Shown: positions 37,875-45,723, counted from the stretch's first letter. The stretch is 64,000 nt of DNA from Flavobacterium cellulosilyticum (GCF_004349355.1 NZ_SMFK01000001.1:733393-797392); one strand, 5' to 3'. Notes: generated by a model from the letters alone, not told the origin. Translations and numbers: made by a program.

Positions 37875-38014
37875 CCTGCAAGGTTTTTTTTAACCTTGTA
37901 GGTATGTTTTGAAAACATTAGCCTAAATTTATATTTTTAATGTTGAAAAGTTATGAATTAGTGTTATTCTGCTTAAAAGTAATACCTACAAGGTTTGGAA
38001 AAAAACCTTGCAGG
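37875..38014. repeat. Left REP-like palindrome pair of the RAYT element
   Basis: Two hairpins stand head to head. The first pairs CCTGCAAGGTT (37875-37885) with AACCTTGTAGG (37892-37902). The second pairs CCTACAAGGTTT (37985-37996) with AAACCTTGCAGG (38003-38014). The second is nearly the reverse complement of the first including the flanking ATA/TAT. Another small palindrome (ATGTTTTGAAAACAT, 37904-37918) lies between. This is the layout of a bacterial interspersed mosaic element. Confidence 0.9.
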
Positions 38015-38046
38015 AGGACAATTTTTCAATAGATAAAGGCTTTAAT

Positions 38047-38598
38047 ATGAAATTAGAAGTTTTAGAGAAAGACAGTTATTATCATATTTATAACAGAGGG
38101 ATAAATGGTTGTTTAATTTTTGAAAATGATGAAAACAAAAGCTTTTTTTTAAAACAACTATCAAAATATTTATATGATAAAATTTCAATATTTGGATACT
38201 GTTTGATGGATAATCATTTTCATTTAGTTATTCGATTAAATGAAGAAGAACAAATTGTAACACAAGCTTTTTCTAATTTTTTGAATTCCTATGTAAAAGC
38301 TTTTAATAAAGAAATTGATCGAACTGGAAGTCTTTTTGAAAAACATTTCAAAAGGATAAAGCCGAATGATGAAAAGTATTTGAAGCAATTGATACTATAT
38401 GTTCACTTGAATCCAAAGCATCATTTAGGTTTAAAATTCGAGGATTATAAGTATTCATCCTATCAGGCTTTTATTTCAAATAAGGTGACAAAAGTAGAGA
38501 AAGATGAGGTTTTGAAATTGTTTGGAGGTTTTGAAAATTTTATTTTTTGTCATAACCAGAAAAATGATTTTCTAACTGAAAAGTATACTTTTGAATAG
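38047..38598 (+). CDS. REP-associated tyrosine transposase (Y1_Tnp, RAYT-like)
   Basis: A 183-residue HUH-type single-strand nuclease. The ATG at 38047 begins MKLEVLEKDSYYHIYNRGING, the usual YHIYNRG start of this family. The metal-binding HUH motif is HFH in GYCLMDNHFHLVIRL near residue 57, and the likely catalytic Tyr is in LILYVHLNPKHH near 119. RAYTs are single-copy, domesticated relatives of IS200/IS605 transposases that cut and move REP hairpins. Here the gene is flanked on both sides by inverted pairs of CCTGCAAGG hairpins, which is strong support. It has no tnpB and no apparent IS ends other than these hairpins. Confidence 0.9.
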   Translation: MKLEVLEKDSYYHIYNRGINGCLIFENDENKSFFLKQLSKYLYDKISIFGYCLMDNHFHLVIRLNEEEQIVTQAFSNFLNSYVKAFNKEIDRTGSLFEKHFKRIKPNDEKYLKQLILYVHLNPKHHLGLKFEDYKYSSYQAFISNKVTKVEKDEVLKLFGGFENFIFCHNQKNDFLTEKYTFE

Positions 38599-38610
38599 AC
38601 TACTTTTCAT

Positions 38611-38700
38611 CCTGCAAGGTCTTTTTTTGACTTTGTAGGTATATTTGAAAATGTCGACCTGCAAGGAATACCTAAAAGGTTTGGGGAAAAACCTTGCAGG
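38611..38700. repeat. Right REP-like palindrome pair of the RAYT element
   Basis: CCTGCAAGGTC (38611-38621) pairs with GACTTTGTAGG (38629-38639), with two G-T pairs. CCTAAAAGGTTT (38671-38682) faces AAACCTTGCAGG (38689-38700). An extra half site GACCTGCAAGG lies between them at 38656-38666. Orientation matches the left pair, and the last hairpins of both pairs run into a similar WGGACAA flank. Confidence 0.9.
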
Positions 38701-38722
38701 TGGACAAAACATACTATAAAAA

Positions 38723-39103
38723 ATGCTCAACAAAGGCTTACGTGATCAAGAAAGTATTCGAATTGACAACATATTAAAAATGTTGCATTCTTTGACATTT
38801 GTGCCTAAATTTTGGAATTTAGAAGACCAACTAGACCTTGAAAATGGTTTAAAAGATTTAGGGATGAATATCGGAAGTCTCCAAAATTTTAGCCAAGAGG
38901 AATTAATCACTCATTTGCAACGACTTCATTTTGATTGGAATCATTTTGAATTATTTGCTGATTTTTTGATGGCGATGTCAAAAGAGAACCAATTTGATTT
39001 TACGGACAAAGCCATTGCCATTTACGATTATGTTCAAAAGGAAAGTAAGGTTTTTTCGTTTGGAATATTTAATAAGTTAGCTGCTGCTAAAGCAAATTTA
39101 TAA
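38723..39103 (+). CDS. Unknown small protein coupled to hemF
   Basis: This 126-residue soluble, mostly helical protein begins MLNKGLRDQESIRIDNILKM and contains a WNLEDQLDLENGLKDLG segment and HLQRLHFDWNHFELFADFL. No signal peptide, membrane segment or known motif is visible, and I assign no function. Its TAA shares its last base with the hemF ATG (TAATG), so translation is probably coupled. That places it functionally with coproporphyrinogen oxidase or heme synthesis, though only by position. The right-hand REP pair ends 22 bp before its start. Confidence 0.85.
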   Translation: MLNKGLRDQESIRIDNILKMLHSLTFVPKFWNLEDQLDLENGLKDLGMNIGSLQNFSQEELITHLQRLHFDWNHFELFADFLMAMSKENQFDFTDKAIAIYDYVQKESKVFSFGIFNKLAAAKANL

Positions 39104-40005
39104 TGAAAAATAAATTTTACCAATACCTACAAAACCTCCAAGACCAAATCTGCAAAGGATTGGAAGATGCTGATGGCACAACTCAATTCCGTGAGGATCT
39201 TTGGGAACGACCAGAAGGTGGCGGTGGGCGAACCAGAGTAATCGAAAACGGAGAAGTTTTCGAAAAAGGAGGTGTCAATATTTCTGCAGTGTACGGAAAA
39301 CTACCGGATAGCATGCAAAAACTATTCAATGTGGGCGAAGCTGATTTTTTTGCCTGCGGATTGAGTTTGGTTTTGCACCCACGAAGCCCAATGGTACCAA
39401 CTGTTCATGCTAATTGGCGCTATTTTGAAATGTATGATGATAACGGAACTGTAATCAATAGTTGGTTTGGCGGTGGTCAAGATCTTACGCCTTATTATTT
39501 ATTTGAAGAAGACGCTAAGCATTTTCATCAAACCTGTAAAACCGCTTGCGACAAACACAATCCGGATTTTTACCCAAAATATAAAAAGCAATGTGACTCC
39601 TATTTTTGGAATGCACACCGCAACGAAGCTCGCGGAATTGGAGGGTTGTTTTTCGATTATTGCAAAGCTACAGATACAATGTCCATGGAAAACTGGTTCA
39701 ACTTTGTAACCGAAGTGGGCAATAGTTTTCTAGAAGCTTATATTCCAATAGTAGAAAAAAGAAAAAAATTACTATATTCGGATGACCAAAAAACCTGGCA
39801 GGAAATCCGACGTGGTCGTTATGTCGAATTCAATTTGGTACACGATAAAGGAACTTTGTTTGGATTGAAAACAAACGGTCGAATCGAGAGTATCCTGATG
39901 AGTTTGCCACCACATGTTCAGTGGGTTTACGATCATCATCCTGAAAAAGATAGCGAAGAAGAAAAATTAATAAAAGTGTTAGAAAATCCGATGGATTGGA
40001 TATAG
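39103..40005 (+). CDS. hemF: Oxygen-dependent coproporphyrinogen III oxidase
   Basis: This 300-residue cytosolic enzyme uses O2 to oxidatively decarboxylate two propionates of coproporphyrinogen III, giving protoporphyrinogen IX. Motifs include WERPEGGGGRTRVIENGEVFEKGGVN near residue 30, PTVHANWRYFEMY, WFGGGQDLTPYYLFEEDAKHFH, the ARGIGGLFFDY core near 170, and the C-terminal GRYVEFNLVHDKGTLFGLKTNGRIESILMSLPP. It indicates aerobic heme synthesis. It overlaps the unknown upstream gene by one base and is followed after 46 bp by hemB. Confidence 0.97.
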   Translation: MKNKFYQYLQNLQDQICKGLEDADGTTQFREDLWERPEGGGGRTRVIENGEVFEKGGVNISAVYGKLPDSMQKLFNVGEADFFACGLSLVLHPRSPMVPTVHANWRYFEMYDDNGTVINSWFGGGQDLTPYYLFEEDAKHFHQTCKTACDKHNPDFYPKYKKQCDSYFWNAHRNEARGIGGLFFDYCKATDTMSMENWFNFVTEVGNSFLEAYIPIVEKRKKLLYSDDQKTWQEIRRGRYVEFNLVHDKGTLFGLKTNGRIESILMSLPPHVQWVYDHHPEKDSEEEKLIKVLENPMDWI

Positions 40006-40051
40006 ATATCGAGAGAAATCCTAATTCCTAAATCAAAAATCCTAAATTACT

Positions 40052-41044
40052 ATGTTCCCATTACAAAGAAATCGCCGGTTAAGAACCAACGAATCAATTC
40101 GTTCCCTCGTTCGTGAAACCTCCTTAAGTCCAACTGATTTTATGTTGCCAATGTTTGTTGCCGAAGGCAAAGACGTGAAAATTCCCATTGCATCCATGCC
40201 TGGAATTTACCGTCATTCGTTAGATAACACAATCAAAGAAGTAAAAGAAGCTTGGGATTTAGGCATCAAAGCTGTCAATATTTACGTTAAAGTTAGCGAT
40301 AGTCTCAAAGACAATGCAGGTGTTGAAGCTTGGAACAAAAACGGATTGATGCAACAAACCATTCGCGCCATTAAAGATGCCGTTCCTGAAATGATAGTGA
40401 TGCCAGACGTAGCCTTGGATCCTTATTCTATTTATGGTCACGATGGAATTATCAAAAACGGGCAAGTCATAAATGATGCCACCATCGAAGCCTTGACATT
40501 GATGAGTTTGAGTCATGCTGAAGCTGGTGCCGATTTCGTTGCACCAAGCGATATGATGGATGGTCGTGTACTTGCTATTCGCAAAGCATTAGAAGAAAAC
40601 GGCCATCATAATGTGGGTATCATGAGTTATAGTGCCAAATATGCTTCGGCATTTTATGGTCCATTTCGAGATGCTTTAGATTCTGCTCCAGTAGATTTAA
40701 ACGATGTGCCAAAAGATAAAAAAACCTACCAAATGGATTATGCCAATCGTATTGAAGCCATTCGTGAAGCATTGGATGATGTGGCCGAAGGCGCCGATAT
40801 TGTGATGGTAAAACCAGGAATGGCCTACCTTGATATCGTTCGTGAAGTAAAAAATGCTGTTCATGTTCCCGTTGCGGTCTATCAAGTTTCTGGCGAATAT
40901 GCGATGGTCAAAGCCGCAGCCGAACGAGGCTGGTTGGATCACGACCAAATTATGATAGAACAATTGTTTTGTATCAAAAGAGCCGGTGCCAATATTATTT
41001 CAACCTATTTTGCCAAAGAAGCGGCAAAACTTTTAAATAAATAA
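40052..41044 (+). CDS. hemB: Delta-aminolevulinic acid dehydratase (porphobilinogen synthase)
   Basis: This 330-residue enzyme condenses two 5-aminolevulinates to porphobilinogen. The N-terminus RNRRLRTNESIRSLVRETSL is typical. Schiff-base lysines lie in MSYSAKYASAFYGPFRDA and in DIVMVKPGMAYLDIV. The region that holds the zinc-binding cysteines in zinc-dependent enzymes reads MPDVALDPYSIYGHDG here, with Asp and Ala in place of the Cys ligands. That pattern is characteristic of the magnesium-dependent class. A cytochrome gene begins 2 bp after its stop, so co-transcription is almost certain. Confidence 0.97.
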   Translation: MFPLQRNRRLRTNESIRSLVRETSLSPTDFMLPMFVAEGKDVKIPIASMPGIYRHSLDNTIKEVKEAWDLGIKAVNIYVKVSDSLKDNAGVEAWNKNGLMQQTIRAIKDAVPEMIVMPDVALDPYSIYGHDGIIKNGQVINDATIEALTLMSLSHAEAGADFVAPSDMMDGRVLAIRKALEENGHHNVGIMSYSAKYASAFYGPFRDALDSAPVDLNDVPKDKKTYQMDYANRIEAIREALDDVAEGADIVMVKPGMAYLDIVREVKNAVHVPVAVYQVSGEYAMVKAAAERGWLDHDQIMIEQLFCIKRAGANIISTYFAKEAAKLLNK

Positions 41045-41046
41045 CT

Positions 41047-41439
41047 ATGAGAAGTTTATTATTATTCATTATTTCGCTTTCACTTTTTTCTTGTAAAAAA
41101 GAAAGTTCAGAGTCTTTTGGAAAATCCGAAACCACTACTGAAACCATTGCCGAAGTCCAAAAACCAGAAGATTTAGGTAACGAAATATTTCACGGCAAAG
41201 GGGCTTGCATTGCTTGTCATAAAACGGATGAAAAACTTGTTGGGCCAAGTTTACAAAATATAGCCAGTATTTACAAAGAAAAAAACGGAGACATGGTTGC
41301 CTTCTTAAAAGGGGAAAAAGACCCAATTGTTGATCCCGAGCAATATGAATTAATGAAGCCCAATTTAGAACTCACCAAGACTTTTTCGGACGAAGAATTA
41401 AAAGCTCTGGAAGCCTATGTGAATTCGAATTTAAAATAA
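41047..41439 (+). CDS. Class I c-type cytochrome lipoprotein
   Basis: A 130-residue lipoprotein with a signal and lipobox in FISLSLFSCKK (Cys near residue 16). After a Ser/Thr/Glu-rich linker it has one heme c attachment site, CIACH, near residue 54, then VGPSLQNIAS, and a likely axial Met in YELMKPNLELTKTFSDEELKALEAYV. The small single-heme fold suggests an electron carrier tethered in the periplasm. It starts 2 bp after hemB, so its expression is tied to heme supply. Confidence 0.93.
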   Translation: MRSLLLFIISLSLFSCKKESSESFGKSETTTETIAEVQKPEDLGNEIFHGKGACIACHKTDEKLVGPSLQNIASIYKEKNGDMVAFLKGEKDPIVDPEQYELMKPNLELTKTFSDEELKALEAYVNSNLK

Positions 41440-41542
41440 TCTACGAAGAGCTTGCTGACGACTTAGGAGCTTAATCCTGCTGTCCACTATATCTTTGCGG
41501 CTGAACTCCAGCCACAAAGGATGCCGTTTCCATCAGGGCTAC
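41440..41542 (-). repeat. Structured intergenic element with conserved-looking hairpin
   Basis: The GC-rich stretch after the cytochrome gene contains CTTTGCGGCTG (41493-41503) facing CAGCCACAAAG (41509-41519), 10 of 11 paired around five bases. It is flanked by CCTGCTGTCCACTATAT on the left and GATGCCGTTTCCATCAGGG on the right. On the minus strand it reads GCCCTGATGG... to ...GACAGCAGG. I recall closely similar sequences after many genes in Flavobacterium and relatives, so I treat it as a dispersed repeat or RNA-like element. No open frame crosses it. Strand is assigned by that recollection and is uncertain. Confidence 0.6.
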
Positions 41543-41553
41543 GAAAATACAGG

Positions 41554-41581
41554 AACCATTTGAGAAATCGAATGGTTTTTT
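41554..41581 (+). terminator. Possible terminator of the heme operon
   Basis: AACCATT (41554-41560) pairs with AATGGTT (41571-41577) around ten bases, followed by four further T. The stem is short, so support is moderate. It stands 115 bp after the cytochrome stop. Confidence 0.5.
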
Positions 41582-41827
41582 ACTTTCAACAACATCATTT
41601 CATAAAGGAATTAGCGTTTTTTTTCAATTTCCTATTCCTCCAAAAGTAACAAAATAATGGTTCGAGTGCCTTAGTATTCGTAAAAAACTCAAACACAACA
41701 TTGGATCAAAAATAGTTTTTACTTACATCTTATAGGCAACTCCAAAAAAACAGTATTCTGAAATATCTCTAAATACTTTTGTTTTTTAAAAATAACAAGG
41801 ATGATTCAATAGGTAATAGAGCAAAAA
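41582..41827. other. AT-rich spacer with no recognised feature
   Basis: I see no gene, RNA or repeat in these 246 bases. They lie between the structured element downstream of the heme operon and the palindromic terminator of the next, leftward gene. Confidence 0.5.
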
Positions 41828-41865
41828 AAAACGGGGTTTTACATTGCAATGTAAAACCCCGTTTT
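41828..41865 (-). terminator. Perfect palindromic terminator, bidirectional
   Basis: The two 19-base halves (AAAACGGGGTTTTACATTG and CAATGTAAAACCCCGTTTT) are exact reverse complements with no loop bases. Runs of A on the left and T within the right arm would give U-tracts in both directions. It stands 18 bp beyond the stop of the leftward T9SS protein gene and probably ends that transcript. Confidence 0.9.
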
Positions 41866-41883
41866 AATTATATTATTTAAGTG

Positions 41884-42951
41884 TTATTCTACTACAATCT
41901 TTTTTGTTGTAGTACCATTTTCTGTTTGTACTTGTACTAAATAAATACCTTTAGATTGATTAGCCAAGTTTACCGTAGTACTATTTTTTGCAGACTGTAC
42001 TTTTTTTCCAGTAGTATCAAAAACAGTAATCGTTTTTACTTCAGAAGTACTATTGATAGTAACTATACCACTTGTTGGGTTTGGAGAAACAGAAACGCGA
42101 TTATCTGCTAAAGAGTTTTGTTTTACGCTTAACTGTCCTGTCAAAAGAAGTGCTGCATTTTTCCAAAGTGTCAGCATCTGAGGTGTTATGTTAGTACCAT
42201 TACCAGCAGCCATTGCACCATAATTAAATCCAAAAGTAATCATTCTTTTTTGAAGAACGTCAGCAGCATTTGTTCCAATTTTAGTACCTGCAGGTATATC
42301 ATTTATTAAAAGTGCTTTACTAACAACTGTAATCTCAGGAACTGTAGCTAACAAAGTACCAGTTGCCGAAAGGTCTAAACCATTCTCAACATCGATTGAT
42401 TTTGGTCCTCCTGCCGCTCCATTATCCCCGAAGCCACTGCTGATGAAAAGAGGAATACTATTTCCTGAAAAAGTGATACCAGTAAACAAATCATTAGTCT
42501 GCTTGGAAGGATCTACAGTAACTGCTAAATTTGATGTAGCAGTTGTTGTAGCAATAGAAGTAATATGGTTTTTACTACCTTGAAAGGCATATACTTTGTT
42601 GAAAATACATGGAATTGGAATATTTCTAATGCCTAGTATTCCAGCTGGATCAAAGATAGTATTAGCTGAACCAAAAGTTTCTTGCACTATAACTAAATCA
42701 TAATTACTTAGCACAGTTCCAGAAGAACCTGCACCATCATCTGTAATTACTGTAAGGGCAAAACGTGAGTCAGCATTAAACATCCTAATAATTGCATCAT
42801 TAGTAACTGTAGAAGCTGAAGGATCCATCGTTTTTTGAAGTGTGATGTAGGCTATTTTTTTCTGAGCCATCATTTGGATTGGCAGAACTGCGACTAGTAA
42901 CATTAATAAGAAAGCGGTTGTTTTTTTGTTTTTTTGTAATTTTTTTTTCAT
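41884..42951 (-). CDS. Secreted protein with T9SS type A sorting domain
   Basis: A 355-residue protein. The ATG at 42951 starts MKKKLQKNKKTTAFLLMLLVAVLPIQMMAQ, a signal peptide. The body begins KKIAYITLQKTMDPSAST and contains YDLVIVQETFG and PLFISSGFGDNGAAGG. It might have a ThuA- or glutamine-amidotransferase-like Rossmann fold, but I do not recognise a specific family. The last ~70 residues are a type A sorting signal (VSPNPTSGIVTINS, VFDTTGKKV, KGIYLVQVQTENGTTTKKIVVE), so the protein is exported by the T9SS. A -7-like TAnnTTTG lies on the minus strand at 42992-42999. Confidence 0.9.
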   Translation of the reverse strand: MKKKLQKNKKTTAFLLMLLVAVLPIQMMAQKKIAYITLQKTMDPSASTVTNDAIIRMFNADSRFALTVITDDGAGSSGTVLSNYDLVIVQETFGSANTIFDPAGILGIRNIPIPCIFNKVYAFQGSKNHITSIATTTATSNLAVTVDPSKQTNDLFTGITFSGNSIPLFISSGFGDNGAAGGPKSIDVENGLDLSATGTLLATVPEITVVSKALLINDIPAGTKIGTNAADVLQKRMITFGFNYGAMAAGNGTNITPQMLTLWKNAALLLTGQLSVKQNSLADNRVSVSPNPTSGIVTINSTSEVKTITVFDTTGKKVQSAKNSTTVNLANQSKGIYLVQVQTENGTTTKKIVVE

Positions 42952-43196
42952 AATTTTCAATGATTAAAAAGGGTTAAAAATAAATTGTTTACAAATGTAT
43001 TTTTTACATTTATCGTAAATATAGTGAAAATAAATTATGAACAAAACATTTTTTTTAAAAAACACAATCGATTACATCAATAAAAAGCAAGTTATAATTT
43101 GATAAATGACAAAACACACATATATATATTAAAAAAATTTAACTTATATTAAGTCCATAGTTATAACTTTGAGTGCTTATTTTTATTTTTAAAATC

Positions 43197-43670
43197 ATGG
43201 AAACGACTTTTATAAAAACACCAATAGGCATTGCCAAAATTATCGGTGATGAAAATGGTATTCTGGTAATTTCTGTATCAGATGAAGGGGAAGTTTCTAA
43301 TTTAGTTCCATTCATTTTACAAGATTCCGTTTCCCAACTGAACGAGTATTTCGAAGGAAAGAGAAAAGATTTCACTTTCAAACTGAATCCCGAAGGAACC
43401 AAATTTCAACTGAGAGTTTGGAAAGGATTACTTGAGATCCCATTTGGGAAAACAATGTCGTATCTAGAATTATCAAAAAAATTGGGTGATGTCAAAGCGA
43501 TTCGAGCTGTAGCTTCAGCTAATGGAAAAAACCCATTGTGGATTGTCGTTCCCTGTCACAGAGTTATTGGAACTGATGGTTCTCTTACAGGTTATGCTGG
43601 CGGATTATGGCGCAAAAAATGGTTGTTGGAACATGAATGCCCTTCGCAACAGCAAACACTTTTGTTATAA
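43197..43670 (+). CDS. ogt: Methylated-DNA--protein-cysteine methyltransferase
   Basis: A 157-residue suicidal DNA-repair protein that removes alkyl groups from O6-alkylguanine. The acceptor Cys is in IVVPCHRVIG, preceded by the helix-turn-helix region PFGKTMSYLELSKKLGDVKAIRAVASANGKNP and followed by GSLTGYAGGLWRKKWLLEHE. The length fits the Ogt/MGMT type without an Ada domain. The ATG at 43197 comes 25 bp after a -7-like TAACTTTG (43164-43171). An in-frame TTG at 43173 would begin almost on that element. Confidence 0.95.
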   Translation: METTFIKTPIGIAKIIGDENGILVISVSDEGEVSNLVPFILQDSVSQLNEYFEGKRKDFTFKLNPEGTKFQLRVWKGLLEIPFGKTMSYLELSKKLGDVKAIRAVASANGKNPLWIVVPCHRVIGTDGSLTGYAGGLWRKKWLLEHECPSQQQTLLL

Positions 43671-43741
43671 GAAAAAAGACGAGCACTAAAAAAACCATCT
43701 TTTATTTATGTAAATTCGTACTCCAGCTAATATTTAATTTT

Positions 43742-44896
43742 ATGAATAGACTTAAAAAGATCCTAATCGAATTAGTAGCTTTTATTACAATTGTAATTGC
43801 ATCACTTTATCTATTAAATTATGATTATTTATTAAAAGCTGTTCGAATCACTTATTTGAACGGACATAAAACAGCTTTTTTAGACGACTATAAATATTTC
43901 AACAACCGAATCATTGAAAAAGGCAGTCTACCACAACCTTGGAATATTTCCAGAAATTACAACCAAGTACAACCTACTGCCCAACTTGAAAAACTACATC
44001 AAGAAATTGGAACTGTTGCCTTTTTAATAATAAAACAGGATAGCATTTGGAACGAAAGCTATTATGAGAACTACACGAAAGATTCCAAATCAAATTCTTT
44101 TTCAATGGCCAAAAGTATTGTTACAGCTTCCTTAGGCAAAGCAATTATGGATGGAAAAATTAAAAGTTTAGACCAAAAGGTTGCTGATTTTTTTCCAGAA
44201 TTCAAAAAAGGAAAGTCCGCTAATATGACTTTGGGTGATTTAGCATCAATGGCGTCAGGATTGGATTGGGACGAATCCTATTACGATCCTTTTTCGATTA
44301 CTACTCGTGCTTATTTTGAGGAAGATTTAAAATCAGTAATTGTAGGCTTAAAGGGCATAAACGAACCAGGAAAATCGTATAAATACCTCAGTGGTAACAC
44401 CCAACTTTTGGCCATGTGCGTCGTTAAAGCCACTGGAAAAAACTTGGCTAATTATGTGTCCGATTCTTTTTGGAAACCTATGGGCGCCGAAAACGAAGCT
44501 TATTGGCAAACGGATTCGGCAAACGGAATCGAAAAAGCCTTTTGTTGTATCGCTAGTAATGCAAGAGATTTTGCTCGATTTGGAAAATTGTATTTACATA
44601 ACGGAAAGTGGAATGGCAAGCTGCTTTTGGACAGTAGCTTTGTTGCCAAATCGGTAAGGCCACGATTCAAAGAGGCTCCACAATATGGTTATGGATGGTG
44701 GTTGTGTAATTATAAAAACAAAAATGTATTTTATATGCGCGGTCATTTAGGACAATATGTAATCGTAGTTCCTCAAGACGAGCTAATTATTGTTCGATTA
44801 GGACATCGTGATATTCCAAGTACTAACGGAACTCCTCATAGTGATGATTTTTATACCTACCTTGACGAAACCTATAAAATGTTGTCTAAAAAATAA
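43742..44896 (+). CDS. Serine hydrolase of the class C beta-lactamase fold
   Basis: A 384-residue protein with an N-terminal membrane anchor (ILIELVAFITIVIASLYLLNYDYLL). The nucleophile S-x-x-K is in SFSMAKSIVTASLG near residue 123. The second motif region is YKYLSGNTQLLAM, and HLG in MRGHLGQYVIVVPQDELIIVRLGH resembles the third motif. Such proteins act as periplasmic esterases, D-amino acid amidases or peptidases; a true beta-lactamase role cannot be claimed. The start at 43742 is chosen because the membrane segment follows directly; the frame is open further upstream into ogt. Confidence 0.88.
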   Translation: MNRLKKILIELVAFITIVIASLYLLNYDYLLKAVRITYLNGHKTAFLDDYKYFNNRIIEKGSLPQPWNISRNYNQVQPTAQLEKLHQEIGTVAFLIIKQDSIWNESYYENYTKDSKSNSFSMAKSIVTASLGKAIMDGKIKSLDQKVADFFPEFKKGKSANMTLGDLASMASGLDWDESYYDPFSITTRAYFEEDLKSVIVGLKGINEPGKSYKYLSGNTQLLAMCVVKATGKNLANYVSDSFWKPMGAENEAYWQTDSANGIEKAFCCIASNARDFARFGKLYLHNGKWNGKLLLDSSFVAKSVRPRFKEAPQYGYGWWLCNYKNKNVFYMRGHLGQYVIVVPQDELIIVRLGHRDIPSTNGTPHSDDFYTYLDETYKMLSKK

Positions 44897-44908
44897 TTTT
44901 GAAAACGA

Positions 44909-45622
44909 ATGATAGAAAAAATTAACCTCAATAACATTCTCTTTCTCGATATTGAAACCGTTCCAGAAGTGGCTAATTTCAATACGTTGGATGATGAAAT
45001 GAAAGCTTTATACGAACAAAAAACCCAATACCAGCGCAAAGATGAATACACTCCTGAGGACTTTTATGACAGAGCAGGAATTTGGGCCGAATTCGGTAAA
45101 ATTGTATGCATTTCAGTAGGTTATTTTGTCAATAAAAATGACATTCGAAACTTCCGAGTGACTTCGTTTTTTGGGGAAGAGAAAAAGATTTTAGTAGATT
45201 TTAATAATCTATTAAACAATTATTTCAACCAACCCCAACACGTTTTGTGTGGTCACAATGCCAAGGAATTTGATATTCCGTTTATCGCCCGTCGCATGAT
45301 CATTAATAATATTGCCATTCCCAATAAACTGAATTTATTTGGGAAAAAACCTTGGGAAATTCCACATCTCGATACGTTAGAATTATGGAAATTTGGCGAT
45401 TACAAGCATTACACTTCCTTGAAATTATTGTGCAAAATACTTGGAATCCCTTCTCCGAAAGGCGATATCGATGGCAGTCAAGTGGGGCATGTTTTTTATG
45501 TTGAAAAAGATATTGACCGCATTGTAACCTATTGCGAAAAAGACACCATTGCCGTAGCACAAATTTTTCTACGTTTGAGGCGAGAAGAGTTATTGATTGA
45601 AGATGAAATTATTCACGTTTAA
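44909..45622 (+). CDS. DEDDy 3'-5' exonuclease (predicted PolB-type)
   Basis: A 237-residue exonuclease-fold protein. The four acidic residues and the Tyr are visible: ILFLDIETVPEV (D, E) near residue 13, LCGHNAKEFDIPFIARRMI (D) near 120, and VTYCEKDTIAVAQIFLRLR (Y and D) near 214. It matches the predicted 3'-5' exonuclease family related to the proofreading domain of DNA polymerase B, with no polymerase domain. It probably degrades DNA or RNA ends; its partner is unknown. It begins 12 bp after the serine hydrolase gene and may share its transcript. Confidence 0.88.
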   Translation: MIEKINLNNILFLDIETVPEVANFNTLDDEMKALYEQKTQYQRKDEYTPEDFYDRAGIWAEFGKIVCISVGYFVNKNDIRNFRVTSFFGEEKKILVDFNNLLNNYFNQPQHVLCGHNAKEFDIPFIARRMIINNIAIPNKLNLFGKKPWEIPHLDTLELWKFGDYKHYTSLKLLCKILGIPSPKGDIDGSQVGHVFYVEKDIDRIVTYCEKDTIAVAQIFLRLRREELLIEDEIIHV

Positions 45623-45665
45623 GTTTTCAAAGTTGTTCTATTGGAGTAACCCAAGTAATTAATGA

Positions 45666-45723
45666 TGTCAAGTCGAGCGCAGTCGAGAATAGTTGCTGAG
45701 TCTCGACTGCGCTCGACTTGACA
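45666..45723. repeat. Perfect 23-bp inverted repeat
   Basis: The arms 45666-45688 and 45701-45723 are exact reverse complements around a 12-base loop. The core reads GTCGAGCGCAGTCGAGA and its complement. It is much richer in GC than its surroundings. I recall the same core as a common dispersed repeat in Flavobacteriaceae, not checked here. No T-run follows directly, so terminator function is unclear. Confidence 0.9.

Noticed and set aside
37875..38700. Ordinary IS200/IS605 insertion sequence
   Set aside because: There is no tnpB, and the multiple inverted hairpin pairs on both sides fit a RAYT/REP element better than IS ends.
41440..41542. Short coding remnant on the minus strand
   Set aside because: In-frame stops interrupt it and the hairpin symmetry is better explained by structure than by a protein.
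43742..44896. Antibiotic-resistance beta-lactamase
   Set aside because: The S-x-x-K motif alone does not separate class C beta-lactamases from esterases and peptidases of the same fold, and the second motif is not a canonical Y-x-N.
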